Shown here: positions 14,721 to 22,166 of the stretch, one piece after another
How positions within the stretch are numbered: the first letter of the stretch is position 1
Layout: each line of letters starts with the position of its first letter
From: Methanosarcina sp. UBA5
GTDB lineage: Archaea; Halobacteriota; Methanosarcinia; Methanosarcinales; Methanosarcinaceae
DNA length: 22,306 bases
Assembly (NCBI RefSeq): GCF_002505485.1
Contig: NZ_DAVG01000122.1
Span: 1-22,306, forward strand
Direction: 5' to 3'
Translations under genes and position numbers: made by a program
The notes under the pieces: generated by a model
Database searches by the model: none
What the model saw: only the letters and a program-made list of their open reading frames with translations
Told to the model about the DNA's origin: nothing

Positions 14721-14787
14721 TTTTTGCCGCAAAAATTCGGATAATGAGAAACTAGCTTACATTTTTGCTGATTTCCCGATTTATATA
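14721..14787 (+). promoter_or_regulatory. nifD-like promoter: inverted repeat, second element and TATA box
   Basis: TTTTTGCCGCAAAAA (14721-14735, centre 14728) is followed by ATTTTTGCTGA (14761-14771) and TTTATATA (14780-14787). The centre-to-TATA distance is 52 bp, identical to the nifH-like promoter. The second element repeats a TTTTTGC half-site 41 bp, about four helical turns, downstream of the first. The leader to ATG 14881 is about 70 nt. Confidence 0.75.
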
Positions 14788-14880
14788 TCCATTAATGCGA
14801 ATGGAGGAGATGATGCCAGGAGCAAAACATACTGGAGACAAATTCACTAAGAAAAACAGGTCTCTTACGGAGTAATATTA

Positions 14881-16425
14881 ATGTCAAGAACAGAACTTAC
14901 TGAAAATGAACTGATCGAGGAAAGAATCGACCTATCACGGGCTACATGTCCCAACCGAGAACAGAGGGCGAACGGTATAAATGTCTGGTATGGAAAAGCA
15001 AGTGACCTTGCAAAAGAAGCCCGTTCAGGCTGCCTGAGGCAGAGAGAAAGGAATTTTCAGCAGTCAAGTGGTTGTGTTCTGAACTTCTATCTTTCAGTAA
15101 GGATCGGAACAATCCGTGACGCTGTGGCTATATATCACGCACCTGTTGGCTGCTCGTCTGCAGCACTCGGCTACCGTGAACTCTACAGACACGTGCCTGT
15201 TGAACTTGGCCGTCCTGCAAATTACGATCTCCACTGGATGACAACAAATCTTGGCGAAAGAGATGTGGTCTACGGTGCCGGTGAAAAGCTCAGGGAAGCA
15301 ATAAAGGAAGCCGAGAGACGGTACAATCCTAAAGCGATCTTTATACTTACGTCCTGTACTTCAGGAATAATCGGAGAGGACATAGAAGGGGTTGTCTCAC
15401 AGGTCCAACCCGAAATAAAAGCAACAATAGTCCCTATTCACTGTGAAGGCTCACGATCAAAGCTTGTCCAGACAGGTTATGATGCCTTCTGGCATGCAGT
15501 CCTAAAATACCTTGTCAAAAAGCCGGAAAAAAAACAGGAAGATCTGGTAAATGTGGCAAGTATGCTCTCCTATACCTGGCAGGACAGGCTGGAAATAAAA
15601 CGTCTGCTGGGAAAAGTAGGTCTGAGAGTTAACTTTGTCCCTGAATTTGCATCTGTAGATCAGTTTGAACAGCTTTCCGAAGCTGCAGTTACTGCACCTT
15701 TGTGCCCAACTTACACTGACTATCTCGCACGTGGGCTTAAGCAGGAATATGGAGTTCCTTATTTCCTCTATCCCTCACCAATGGGAGTTGCCAATACCGA
15801 TGAGTGGCTGAGGGAAATCGGGAGGCACACTGGAAAAGAAAGGGAAATAGAAGCCCTGATCAAAGAAGAACACGAAAAATGGATTCCGAAACTCAAGGCA
15901 ATCAGGCAGGAATTTGAAAATTTCAAAGGCAATGGAGAGAAAGTAGAAGTGCTGGGTGCACTTGGGCAGGGAAGACTTCTGGCTCAGGTCCCGTACTTTG
16001 ACGAAATTGGACTTAAGTCCTCAGCTGCAATGTGCCAGGATTTTGACAACCTCATCCTCAAGGATCTTGAAAAATTGCTCGCCCAGATGGGAGACTTTGA
16101 CATTCTGGTAAATACCTTCCAGGCTGCAGAACAGACACATATAACAAACCATAGAAATCCCGATATCGCAATGACCTGCCCGTTCCAGGGAGGTGCATTC
16201 AAGCGCGACAAGGGTGTAACAAGGGTGCATGCCTTGAGGTCCGATGCACACCCCTGGAGTACCCAGAGCGGCTATACGGGAGCGATAGCATTTGGAAACT
16301 TCCTTTTGCAGTCACTAAAAAGCCATTCTTATCAGCGGACTATGAAAGAAAAGACGCTGAGTACGTATAAAGACTGGTGGTACAAACAGCCAAATTCACT
16401 GTATTATCTTAAAGCAGAGGAGTAA
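14881..16425 (+). CDS. NifD-like catalytic subunit of a nitrogenase-like reductase
   Basis: 514 residues of the nitrogenase component 1 alpha family. The three P-cluster-type cysteines are present: Cys65 (SSGCVLN), Cys91 (PVGCSS) and Cys159 (TSCTSG). The residues that hold the M-cluster also have counterparts: Cys275 (PLCPTY) and His457 (SDAHPWS). In the HCEG loop (188-190) the positions matching nitrogenase alpha-Gln191 and His195 appear as Val196 and Tyr200, so the N2-reduction proton relay is altered. GGAG at 14869-14872 is 8 nt before ATG 14881. It is followed 12 nt later by the K subunit. There is no delta subunit, arguing against V- or Fe-nitrogenase; CfbD is shorter and has no K partner. 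A methylthio-alkane-reductase-like (MarD) or unknown C-S/C-X reductase role is inferred. Confidence 0.85.
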   Translation: MSRTELTENELIEERIDLSRATCPNREQRANGINVWYGKASDLAKEARSGCLRQRERNFQQSSGCVLNFYLSVRIGTIRDAVAIYHAPVGCSSAALGYRELYRHVPVELGRPANYDLHWMTTNLGERDVVYGAGEKLREAIKEAERRYNPKAIFILTSCTSGIIGEDIEGVVSQVQPEIKATIVPIHCEGSRSKLVQTGYDAFWHAVLKYLVKKPEKKQEDLVNVASMLSYTWQDRLEIKRLLGKVGLRVNFVPEFASVDQFEQLSEAAVTAPLCPTYTDYLARGLKQEYGVPYFLYPSPMGVANTDEWLREIGRHTGKEREIEALIKEEHEKWIPKLKAIRQEFENFKGNGEKVEVLGALGQGRLLAQVPYFDEIGLKSSAAMCQDFDNLILKDLEKLLAQMGDFDILVNTFQAAEQTHITNHRNPDIAMTCPFQGGAFKRDKGVTRVHALRSDAHPWSTQSGYTGAIAFGNFLLQSLKSHSYQRTMKEKTLSTYKDWWYKQPNSLYYLKAEE

Positions 16426-16437
16426 ATAGGTGTAATT

Positions 16438-17787
16438 ATGGGAATAAGTGAACCTTTAGAGACAAATAATGTTATATCAGGTGCTATTGAAGCACCACGT
16501 TACTCTTGCGCACTCGCGGGAGCTTATTCAACAGCAGTAGGTATATTTGGAGTTGTTCCCATACTCCATTCCGGGGCAGGGTGTGGAATAGGGCAGCTTT
16601 TTGGTCAATTTTACGGTGGTGGCCAGAATGCCGGAGGTCCGTACGGTGGAACAAGCACACCCTGTTCCTCTTTAGTTGAGGAGCATGTGATTTTCGGCGG
16701 CGAGAAAAAACTTGAAGCGCTTATTGAATCAACGGTAGAACTTATAAATGGAGAAGTATTTGCAGTCATCTCTGGCTGTGTCCCTTCACTTATAGGAGAT
16801 GATGTGGGAGCAGTTATCAGAAGATATAAAGAAAAGAATCCTGAGGTTCCAATCATACACGTGAATACCTCAGGATTTGCAGGAACCTCATACGACGGCT
16901 ACGAGTACTTTTTCGACGCTGTGATCGACCAGCTCCTTGAAAAGGCTCCGAAAGAAAAAGGATTGGTAAACGTGTTCGGGATAGTGCCTTCCCAGCACAT
17001 ATTCTGGAAGGGCGAAGCAAGGGAGATAAAAACCCTGCTTGAAAGAATAGGCTTGAAGGCAAATCTGATTGTAGGAGAATTTGACGCTCTTGAGAATCTG
17101 AAAAAAATTCCGGCTGCTGAATATAATATTGTTCTCTCAAGCTGGATAGGGCATAAAACAGCAGAGAAACTCGAAGAAAAGTTCGATACTCCTTATATCT
17201 CCTTTCCAGGAGTACCGATAGGGCCAAAGCAAACCTCAGAATTCCTGAGAGTTATAGGAGAAAGGTTAGATGTTTCAGCCGATGTTATTGAAGATCTGAT
17301 TGCCAAAGAGGAAAGACGCGCTTACAGATTTGCAGAGTTTGTCGGCGATATACTCCTAATCACCAGACCGCATCCTTATTTTGCGGTTGTTGCAGACAGT
17401 AATTCGGCTGTAAGCATTACAAAATACCTTGCAAACGAGATGGGTTATCTACCTGATATTGTTCAGATAACGGATAATCCGCCTGAAGAAGCTCGTAAAC
17501 TGATAAATGAGGAACTGACAACCGGCCTTGAAACCCCTGCCTGGCCTGAAATAATATATGAAGTAGACGCATACCGGATTCGGGAAAATTTAAAAGACAG
17601 GAATTTCTTGTTCCTGCTTGCAAGTTCTCTTGAAACTCCTATATCCGGTCCGGAGTTTAATGCCCTACATCTAACGGTTTCATTCCCTTCATATAACCGC
17701 GTGATACTTGAACACAATTACGCAGGGTTCAGTGGAGGGCTTACTCTAGTGGAAGACGTTATGAGTACATACGCAGGGCCTCTTTGA
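16438..17787 (+). CDS. NifK-like subunit of a nitrogenase-like reductase
   Basis: 449 residues of the nitrogenase component 1 beta family. It forms the alpha2beta2 partner of the D subunit and holds the other half of the P-type cluster: Cys24 (RYSCALAG), Cys49 (GAGCGIG) and Cys114 (ISGCVPS). TPCSSLVEEHVIFGG (74-88) is the conserved segment following the Gly-rich loop. It is shorter than NifK because it lacks the long N-terminal extension. GGTG at 16429-16432 is 5 nt before ATG 16438, only 12 nt after the D stop, so the two are co-translated. The NifH homologue is encoded 2.7 kb away on the other strand. A hairpin 42 bp after the stop probably ends the transcript. NifN, an assembly homologue, is an alternative, but the intact Cys set favours a catalytic role. 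Confidence 0.85.
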   Translation: MGISEPLETNNVISGAIEAPRYSCALAGAYSTAVGIFGVVPILHSGAGCGIGQLFGQFYGGGQNAGGPYGGTSTPCSSLVEEHVIFGGEKKLEALIESTVELINGEVFAVISGCVPSLIGDDVGAVIRRYKEKNPEVPIIHVNTSGFAGTSYDGYEYFFDAVIDQLLEKAPKEKGLVNVFGIVPSQHIFWKGEAREIKTLLERIGLKANLIVGEFDALENLKKIPAAEYNIVLSSWIGHKTAEKLEEKFDTPYISFPGVPIGPKQTSEFLRVIGERLDVSADVIEDLIAKEERRAYRFAEFVGDILLITRPHPYFAVVADSNSAVSITKYLANEMGYLPDIVQITDNPPEEARKLINEELTTGLETPAWPEIIYEVDAYRIRENLKDRNFLFLLASSLETPISGPEFNALHLTVSFPSYNRVILEHNYAGFSGGLTLVEDVMSTYAGPL

Positions 17788-17828
17788 TTATTGCCTCTGA
17801 GAGTACTGCCTCTGTGAGCATAATCTCT

Positions 17829-17860
17829 ATGAGTGGATCTAGCCTCCTTTTTCCACTCAT
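17829..17860 (+). terminator. hairpin terminator of the nifDK-like operon
   Basis: ATGAGTGGA (17829-17837) pairs perfectly with TCCACTCAT (17852-17860) around a 14-nt loop and is followed by TTTTC. It lies about 40 bp after the K stop. Just before it are two similar TGCCTCTG.GAG units. Confidence 0.6.
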
Positions 17861-17942
17861 TTTCAAATTAGGTTCATTTTGTACGTCGGTGAAAATGGTT
17901 CCAAGTTGTACACTACTGTGTATTATCCAGCGAATATAATAT

Positions 17943-18766
17943 CATAGTTCTTAACGTAAACCATTACACCCATTAAGTTATATCCTTTTACGGTGGGGAA
18001 AGAACAAATTTTCATTGATCAAAAGGTAACTCTTGATGAGCTTAACTCCTTGATTACACACGAAAAAAAATTATAGAGTCCTTGAAAAGCTTTATTTTGT
18101 CAAATTCAGATATTTGGAAGACTCTGTTGAAGAAGTTGCTACTAAACTTGGAGTCACTAAGAAAACAGGATATATTGGCAGGAAGATTGGAATAAAGGCG
18201 GCTATGCAGCCTTTATTCCAAATTTTTGTGGGAAAAGAAAATCTAAGCTTAGTGATGAACAAATTATAGAACTAAGGAATTTACTGAAAAAGAAGGATTA
18301 TTGGACTACTAGAGAAGTTTTCGGATTAATAAGAGAAAAATATGGTATAGAATATTCACAAAAGCAAATAGGAATTATTCTCCATAGCTTTAATACATAT
18401 CATTCTAAACCTTATGTTCTAAATTCCTAAAAAAATAGCCAAAGAGAATATAGGAAAAATCGTAATACTTATACTTGATAATTCAAAAACACATCATGCA
18501 ACAAAAACAGTAACCAAAGCCAAGAAGTTAGGGATAATACTGGTGTTTCTACCACCTTATTCACCAGACCTAAATCCTGTAGAGTTTATTTGGAAAACAA
18601 TTAAAAGAAAAAGTATCTGCCACATTTATTCAATCAAAATAACACTTAAGAAATATTCTCAAAAATGAATTTAGAAGAGCGGAAAACACATTGTCATTTG
18701 CAAAGAAATGGATGGAAATGCTCCATCAGCACATAAAAAGTGTAATCTGTTGAGTAAAGGACTATA
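17943..18766 (+). mobile_element. degenerate IS630-family insertion sequence
   Basis: Imperfect terminal inverted repeats bound the element: CATAGTTCTTAACGTAAACC... at 17943-17968 and the complement of 18741-18766, matching at 18 of 26 positions (shared ATAGT.CTT.AC..AA...ATTACA). It carries the broken transposase described separately. At about 824 bp it is shorter than an intact copy, owing to an internal deletion. It lies between the nifDK-like operon and the VWA gene. Confidence 0.75.
17993..18753 (+). pseudogene. IS630-type transposase, frameshifted and internally deleted
   Basis: The pieces together read as an IS630 transposase. The N-terminal helix-turn-helix part (YLEDSVEEVATKLGVTKKTG, then KLSDEQIIELRNLLKKKDYW) is interrupted by frameshifts near 18070 and 18173. 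A stop follows HSKPYVLNS near 18427. The C-terminal DDE part follows in another frame: LILDNSKTHHA and LPPYSPDLNPVEFIWK, which supply the second Asp and the final Glu. The segment with the first catalytic Asp is missing. A further shift near 18610 separates the terminal FAKKWMEMLHQHIKS. It cannot be active. Confidence 0.85.
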
Positions 18767-18782
18767 ATCAAGGAGATATAAA

Positions 18783-18911
18783 GTATTTTTTGTTGCAACA
18801 ATTAAAGGCGTGACTATAGGAGCCAGAGTTGCACTTTTAACTCAGTGTTTAGGAGTTCCTGTACAAGCTACAGCTATTGCTGGTATTGTAGGAAACATGT
18901 TAATCGATTAA
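18783..18911 (+). pseudogene. small hydrophobic protein tail next to the IS
   Basis: Immediately after the IS right end a frame reads VATIKGVTIGARVALLTQCL and ends AIAGIVGNMLID at TAA 18909-18911. It is glycine/alanine-rich and hydrophobic, with good codon use but no convincing start in frame. It is probably the C-terminal remnant of a gene interrupted by the insertion; the family is not recognised. The rest of 18912-19046 contains only the next promoter (AATAATATAAATTC at about 18996-19009). Confidence 0.35.
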
Positions 18912-19046
18912 GTTATCAAAATTCTCAAAGATATATCCTTTCTAATCCCAAAAATAAAAGTTTATTATTACTTTTACATCTAAATAAGAATATTGTAAAT
19001 AATATAAATTCATGACTAGATTCAGTGATACAGATGAGGTTTTTAT

Positions 19047-20726
19047 ATGGAAGGCTATGAGGATTTCACGAATAATCCGGGTGCAGCCTCATCTGTAACT
19101 TACTCCTTTTCAGAGAATAAAGCCTCAGGAAATAAGGACTTGCGGAATTTACTTCTGCTCCAGAATCAAACTGTTGCTGTCCTGGAACGAGATTTAAGGA
19201 GCGTAATAGCCTTTCCTCGAACTATCCCCCGCCCAATGCGAGAAAAAATAGCCGAAATTCTCACTCTTGAGGTCCTCTTTGGGCAGCCTTATGAGATCAA
19301 GGACCCTGAAAGGTTTATAGAGACTTTTGGAGCATTTTATCCGATCCTTCTTACTCTGAGAAATTCAAAACCATGGCCTAAAATCCGAAAAATCGCAAAG
19401 AAAAGCAGGGGAGCCGGAATTTCAAGCTTGAAAATTCTCCTGCCTCTGATTTATGAGATCCTGGAACGCTTTTCAGAATCAGCCAGTGTTTCAGGTGCAG
19501 AATACCTTAAGGAACTTGATACCGGAATGTATGAGATTCTCAGGCAATTTGAAGAAATCCTGAAAGAAACCCTCCTCATGTGGGAAAATGCGGAATCTGC
19601 GGAGTTTTCAGGCAGGAATTTCCAAACAATGAAAAATTCCGGAGAACTTGTCTTGGCCGATGCTGTCCTGGCTTTCATGCAGACTGACGGCTACCAGGAA
19701 TTTCTGGAAAGAGTAATGTATGGACTATACCACAGAATAAACGAATTCGTTTCGGAGATGGAAGAAAACCTTGAGCTTTTCGATATGCTTGCCCTGCTAT
19801 TTCCCCAGCGAAACTGGAGCTATTCCGTAAAAGAACTTAAAAAAGAGCCTTTCTATGTACAGCTTAAAATGCTTAAAAACTATTCGGCCTTTTTTGAAAA
19901 AAGCCCTGACCTGAGAAAAATCGTGGATTTCATAGGCAGGAGGGAGTTTGATCCCCCCTCGAACCGCATATGCCTCTCGCCTTTAGGAAAAAATCGGATC
20001 CAGACCGTGCGCTTTTCCGACTCCATCAATAACTTGCTACCCATGGAAGCCGCAAAACTCCTGAACCCCTCCCTGAAAAAGAAGTTCTATGCGGACATGC
20101 TTGAAGGAAAGCTCCTGAGCTACCAGCTACTTGGTAAGCACTATACCGGCCCTCCTAGCATAAAACCCAAGGGCCCGATGATTGTACTTGTGGATACTTC
20201 CGGGTCCATGCACGGAGCTCCCCAGACTCTGGCGAAGTCTGCAGTGCTGGCTATGGCAAAACGGATGCTTTCCCAGCAGAGGGACATGAAAGTTATCCTT
20301 TTTGCCTCGACAAATCAGCACCTGGAAATCGAGCTCAGCGGCAGGAAAAGAATGTCCAAAAAATTTTTGAATTTCCTGCTCTATACCTTCGGCGGAGGAA
20401 CGGACTTCAATACTTCCCTTGCCTCAGGCCTTAAGTCTTTGAAAGAAAAGGATTTTCAGGGGGCAGACCTGCTCTTTATAACTGATGGCAAATCCGAAGT
20501 TTCTGACGAACTGGTCCTATCCCGTTGGGAAGAAACAAAAAAGAAGTATAACGCAAAGATCTATTCGCTGATCGTAAGCAGCAGCGGAGCAGGCGGGCTG
20601 TCTGAAATCTCGGATTATACCTATTTTGTAGAAATAGAACTGGATTCTGAAGGTTGCGGCGGATTTGTAAGGCTAATCGAATTCACAGAAGAGAAAGCCT
20701 CAGACTCCAATAAAGCAGAAAATTAA
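19047..20726 (+). CDS. VWA-domain protein (CoxE/ViaA-like)
   Basis: 559 residues. The first ~370 are helical with no known catalytic motif; the C-terminal part is a von Willebrand factor A domain with a full MIDAS: Asp383-Thr-Ser-Gly-Ser (VDTSGSMHG), Thr452-Asp453 (GGGTDF) and Asp480 (FITDGKSE). This layout is that of ViaA/CoxE-like proteins, cytoplasmic partners of MoxR-type AAA+ ATPases (RavA-ViaA, CoxD-CoxE) that act as metal-dependent chaperone adaptors in assembling metalloenzymes. No MoxR gene is adjacent: upstream lie IS debris and the nitrogenase-like operon. GAGG at 19036-19039 is 7 nt before ATG 19047. The N-terminus is Ser/Asn-rich and not a signal peptide. It converges on the permease gene with a shared terminator. 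Confidence 0.8.
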   Translation: MEGYEDFTNNPGAASSVTYSFSENKASGNKDLRNLLLLQNQTVAVLERDLRSVIAFPRTIPRPMREKIAEILTLEVLFGQPYEIKDPERFIETFGAFYPILLTLRNSKPWPKIRKIAKKSRGAGISSLKILLPLIYEILERFSESASVSGAEYLKELDTGMYEILRQFEEILKETLLMWENAESAEFSGRNFQTMKNSGELVLADAVLAFMQTDGYQEFLERVMYGLYHRINEFVSEMEENLELFDMLALLFPQRNWSYSVKELKKEPFYVQLKMLKNYSAFFEKSPDLRKIVDFIGRREFDPPSNRICLSPLGKNRIQTVRFSDSINNLLPMEAAKLLNPSLKKKFYADMLEGKLLSYQLLGKHYTGPPSIKPKGPMIVLVDTSGSMHGAPQTLAKSAVLAMAKRMLSQQRDMKVILFASTNQHLEIELSGRKRMSKKFLNFLLYTFGGGTDFNTSLASGLKSLKEKDFQGADLLFITDGKSEVSDELVLSRWEETKKKYNAKIYSLIVSSSGAGGLSEISDYTYFVEIELDSEGCGGFVRLIEFTEEKASDSNKAEN

Positions 20727-20728
20727 GA

Positions 20729-20744
20729 AAGGGTTGATTCCCTT
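20729..20744. terminator. bidirectional terminator between convergent genes
   Basis: AAGGG (20729-20733) pairs with CCCTT (20740-20744) directly after the VWA stop, followed on the + strand by TTTTCCTTTTATT. The permease gene ends at 20754 on the other strand. Confidence 0.5.
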
Positions 20745-20753
20745 CTTTTCCTT

Positions 20754-21989
20754 TTATTCGTACCTTAATGCATCTACTGGTTTCAGCTTCGAAGCCCTAT
20801 ACGCAGGGACAACCCCAGAGATCACCCCTATCAAAACTGCAAGGCTAAGTCCCTCAAACATCAGAGGAATGCTTAATCCATTTCCTGATGTCATACCGGC
20901 TCCCATCGTTGCTTGGAGGCCAGATGAAACAAAGGCTCCCAGAATAACTCCAAGGATACCACCAACAAGACCTACCATTGCTGAATTGAACAGGAAAATC
21001 ATAAGAATATCCCTATTTTTTGCCCCAATGGCTTTCATAGTTCCTATTTCCTTTGTCTTTTCGAGAACCGAGGTAAACATAGTGTTGGCAATACCGACAG
21101 CCCCTACAAGCAGGGACACAGCTGCAATGGCGCCAAGGAAGAGAGTCATCGAACTCATCATTTCAGTAACCGAATCAGCCAACGATTTTGACGCTGTTAC
21201 GGAAAAATCCCTATCATCTTCCTTATTAATGTGTCTTGAGATCATAAGTTTTTTTTCGATTTCCGTCGTTAATTCATCTACCTGATCTTCACTCTTGGCT
21301 TTTACAGATATGCTATCATAAACATCTTTTTTTGCATCTGTAACAAGGTTCACTGCCCCATCGATTGGCATGTAGATTCTTGAGTCACCCCCCATGCCTT
21401 CTTCTTTCAGGATTCCAACAACGCGAACTGCTTTGCCGTTTACAGTTATTACCTGGTTAACCCCGATCTTCTGATCATAAATTTCATTGGCAACATCGCT
21501 TCCTATGACTGCAACATTCTTATCAGCTGGTTCCAGTAATCTTCCTGATTGCGTTTTCAGTGTAGTCATGTATTTCCAGACTTGAGGATCAACACCTGTA
21601 ATTGGAAGGGTTGCGTTTTGTCCTGCATATTTAATCGCTTCTCTGCCTGAAATTTCTCCTTCAATATGTTGTATACTATCCAGGCCTCGAAGCGCGTTAA
21701 TATCATCTTTTGTTAATTCTGCATCTGTTGATGCACCACCCCCCATGCCAGCAGGACCATGCATATGCATATTGGATGATGCCTTGGTATACCCGGGGCT
21801 TATTGTTATCGTTGTCAGATCCAAATCTGATAGCTTACTCTGTACGTTTGCCTGCATGGCATCTCCCAGAGAGATAATGCCAATTACAGATCCTACTCCT
21901 ATAACTATCCCGATAATGGTCAGCCAGCTTCGCAGTTTACTGTGCACAAGCATATTTAGACCCATTTTTAGGTAGGTTGAATTTCTCAT
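20754..21989 (-). CDS. ABC transporter permease, MacB/FtsX type
   Basis: 411-residue permease of a macrolide-export/lipoprotein-release type ABC transporter. It has an N-terminal helix (about 20-42, WLTIIGIVIGVGSVIGII), a large extracytoplasmic MacB domain (about 50-270), then three helices (about 285-310, 330-360, 375-400) and the conserved cytoplasmic end PAYRASKLKPVDALRYE. EKTKEIGTMKAIGAK is the FtsX-family coupling helix that contacts the ATPase. The domain carries a Met/His/Gly-rich insert (about 74-86, SNMHMHGPAGMGGG), suggestive of metal interaction but unproven. GGAGG (22001-21997) lies 7 nt before ATG 21989. The ATPase gene is not seen here; a surface-anchored protein gene precedes it. 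The arrangement suggests export or a mechanotransmission system. Confidence 0.9.
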   Translation of the reverse strand: MRNSTYLKMGLNMLVHSKLRSWLTIIGIVIGVGSVIGIISLGDAMQANVQSKLSDLDLTTITISPGYTKASSNMHMHGPAGMGGGASTDAELTKDDINALRGLDSIQHIEGEISGREAIKYAGQNATLPITGVDPQVWKYMTTLKTQSGRLLEPADKNVAVIGSDVANEIYDQKIGVNQVITVNGKAVRVVGILKEEGMGGDSRIYMPIDGAVNLVTDAKKDVYDSISVKAKSEDQVDELTTEIEKKLMISRHINKEDDRDFSVTASKSLADSVTEMMSSMTLFLGAIAAVSLLVGAVGIANTMFTSVLEKTKEIGTMKAIGAKNRDILMIFLFNSAMVGLVGGILGVILGAFVSSGLQATMGAGMTSGNGLSIPLMFEGLSLAVLIGVISGVVPAYRASKLKPVDALRYE

Positions 21990-22015
21990 CCTACATCCTC
22001 CGTTCCTTTTTGCTC

Positions 22016-22110
22016 AAACCTTTATAGGTTTGCGGAAACCGTTGCGCCGGTTTATCACGCCTTCATGTTTTCTTGCTGGGTTTTCGATCAACCCTTTTTT
22101 CAAAAGGGTT
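22016..22110 (-). other. three consecutive hairpins in the permease leader
   Basis: Between the surface-protein stop and the permease start: AAACCT/AGGTTT (22016-22021 with 22026-22031), AAACCG/CGGTTT (22036-22041 with 22048-22053) and AACCCTTTT/AAAAGGGTT (22090-22098 with 22102-22110, 3-nt loop). The last, a perfect 9-bp stem on either strand, could partly terminate or stabilise the upstream message. This accounts for most of the 177-bp gap. Confidence 0.5.
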
Positions 22111-22166
22111 GCCATTGATGTGCTTTTTCAGCTCTGATATTCAGGCTTTTTGTATCCGGACTGTTT

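Noticed and set aside
14665..14850. A 61-codon + strand frame just before the nifD-like gene
   Set aside because: It runs through the shared inverted repeat, the second element and the TATA box, has no Shine-Dalgarno and reads like AT-driven sequence; it is better explained as promoter and leader.
11213..17787. Reading the H/D/K set as an ordinary nitrogenase or as the F430-synthesis CfbCD
   Set aside because: No nifB/E/N or I1/I2 genes, no delta subunit and altered catalytic residues argue against nitrogenase; CfbD is shorter and has no K partner.
20734..21285. A 183-codon + strand frame opposite the permease gene
   Set aside because: It is the antisense shadow of the conserved MacB/FtsX coding sequence; no promoter or ribosome site.
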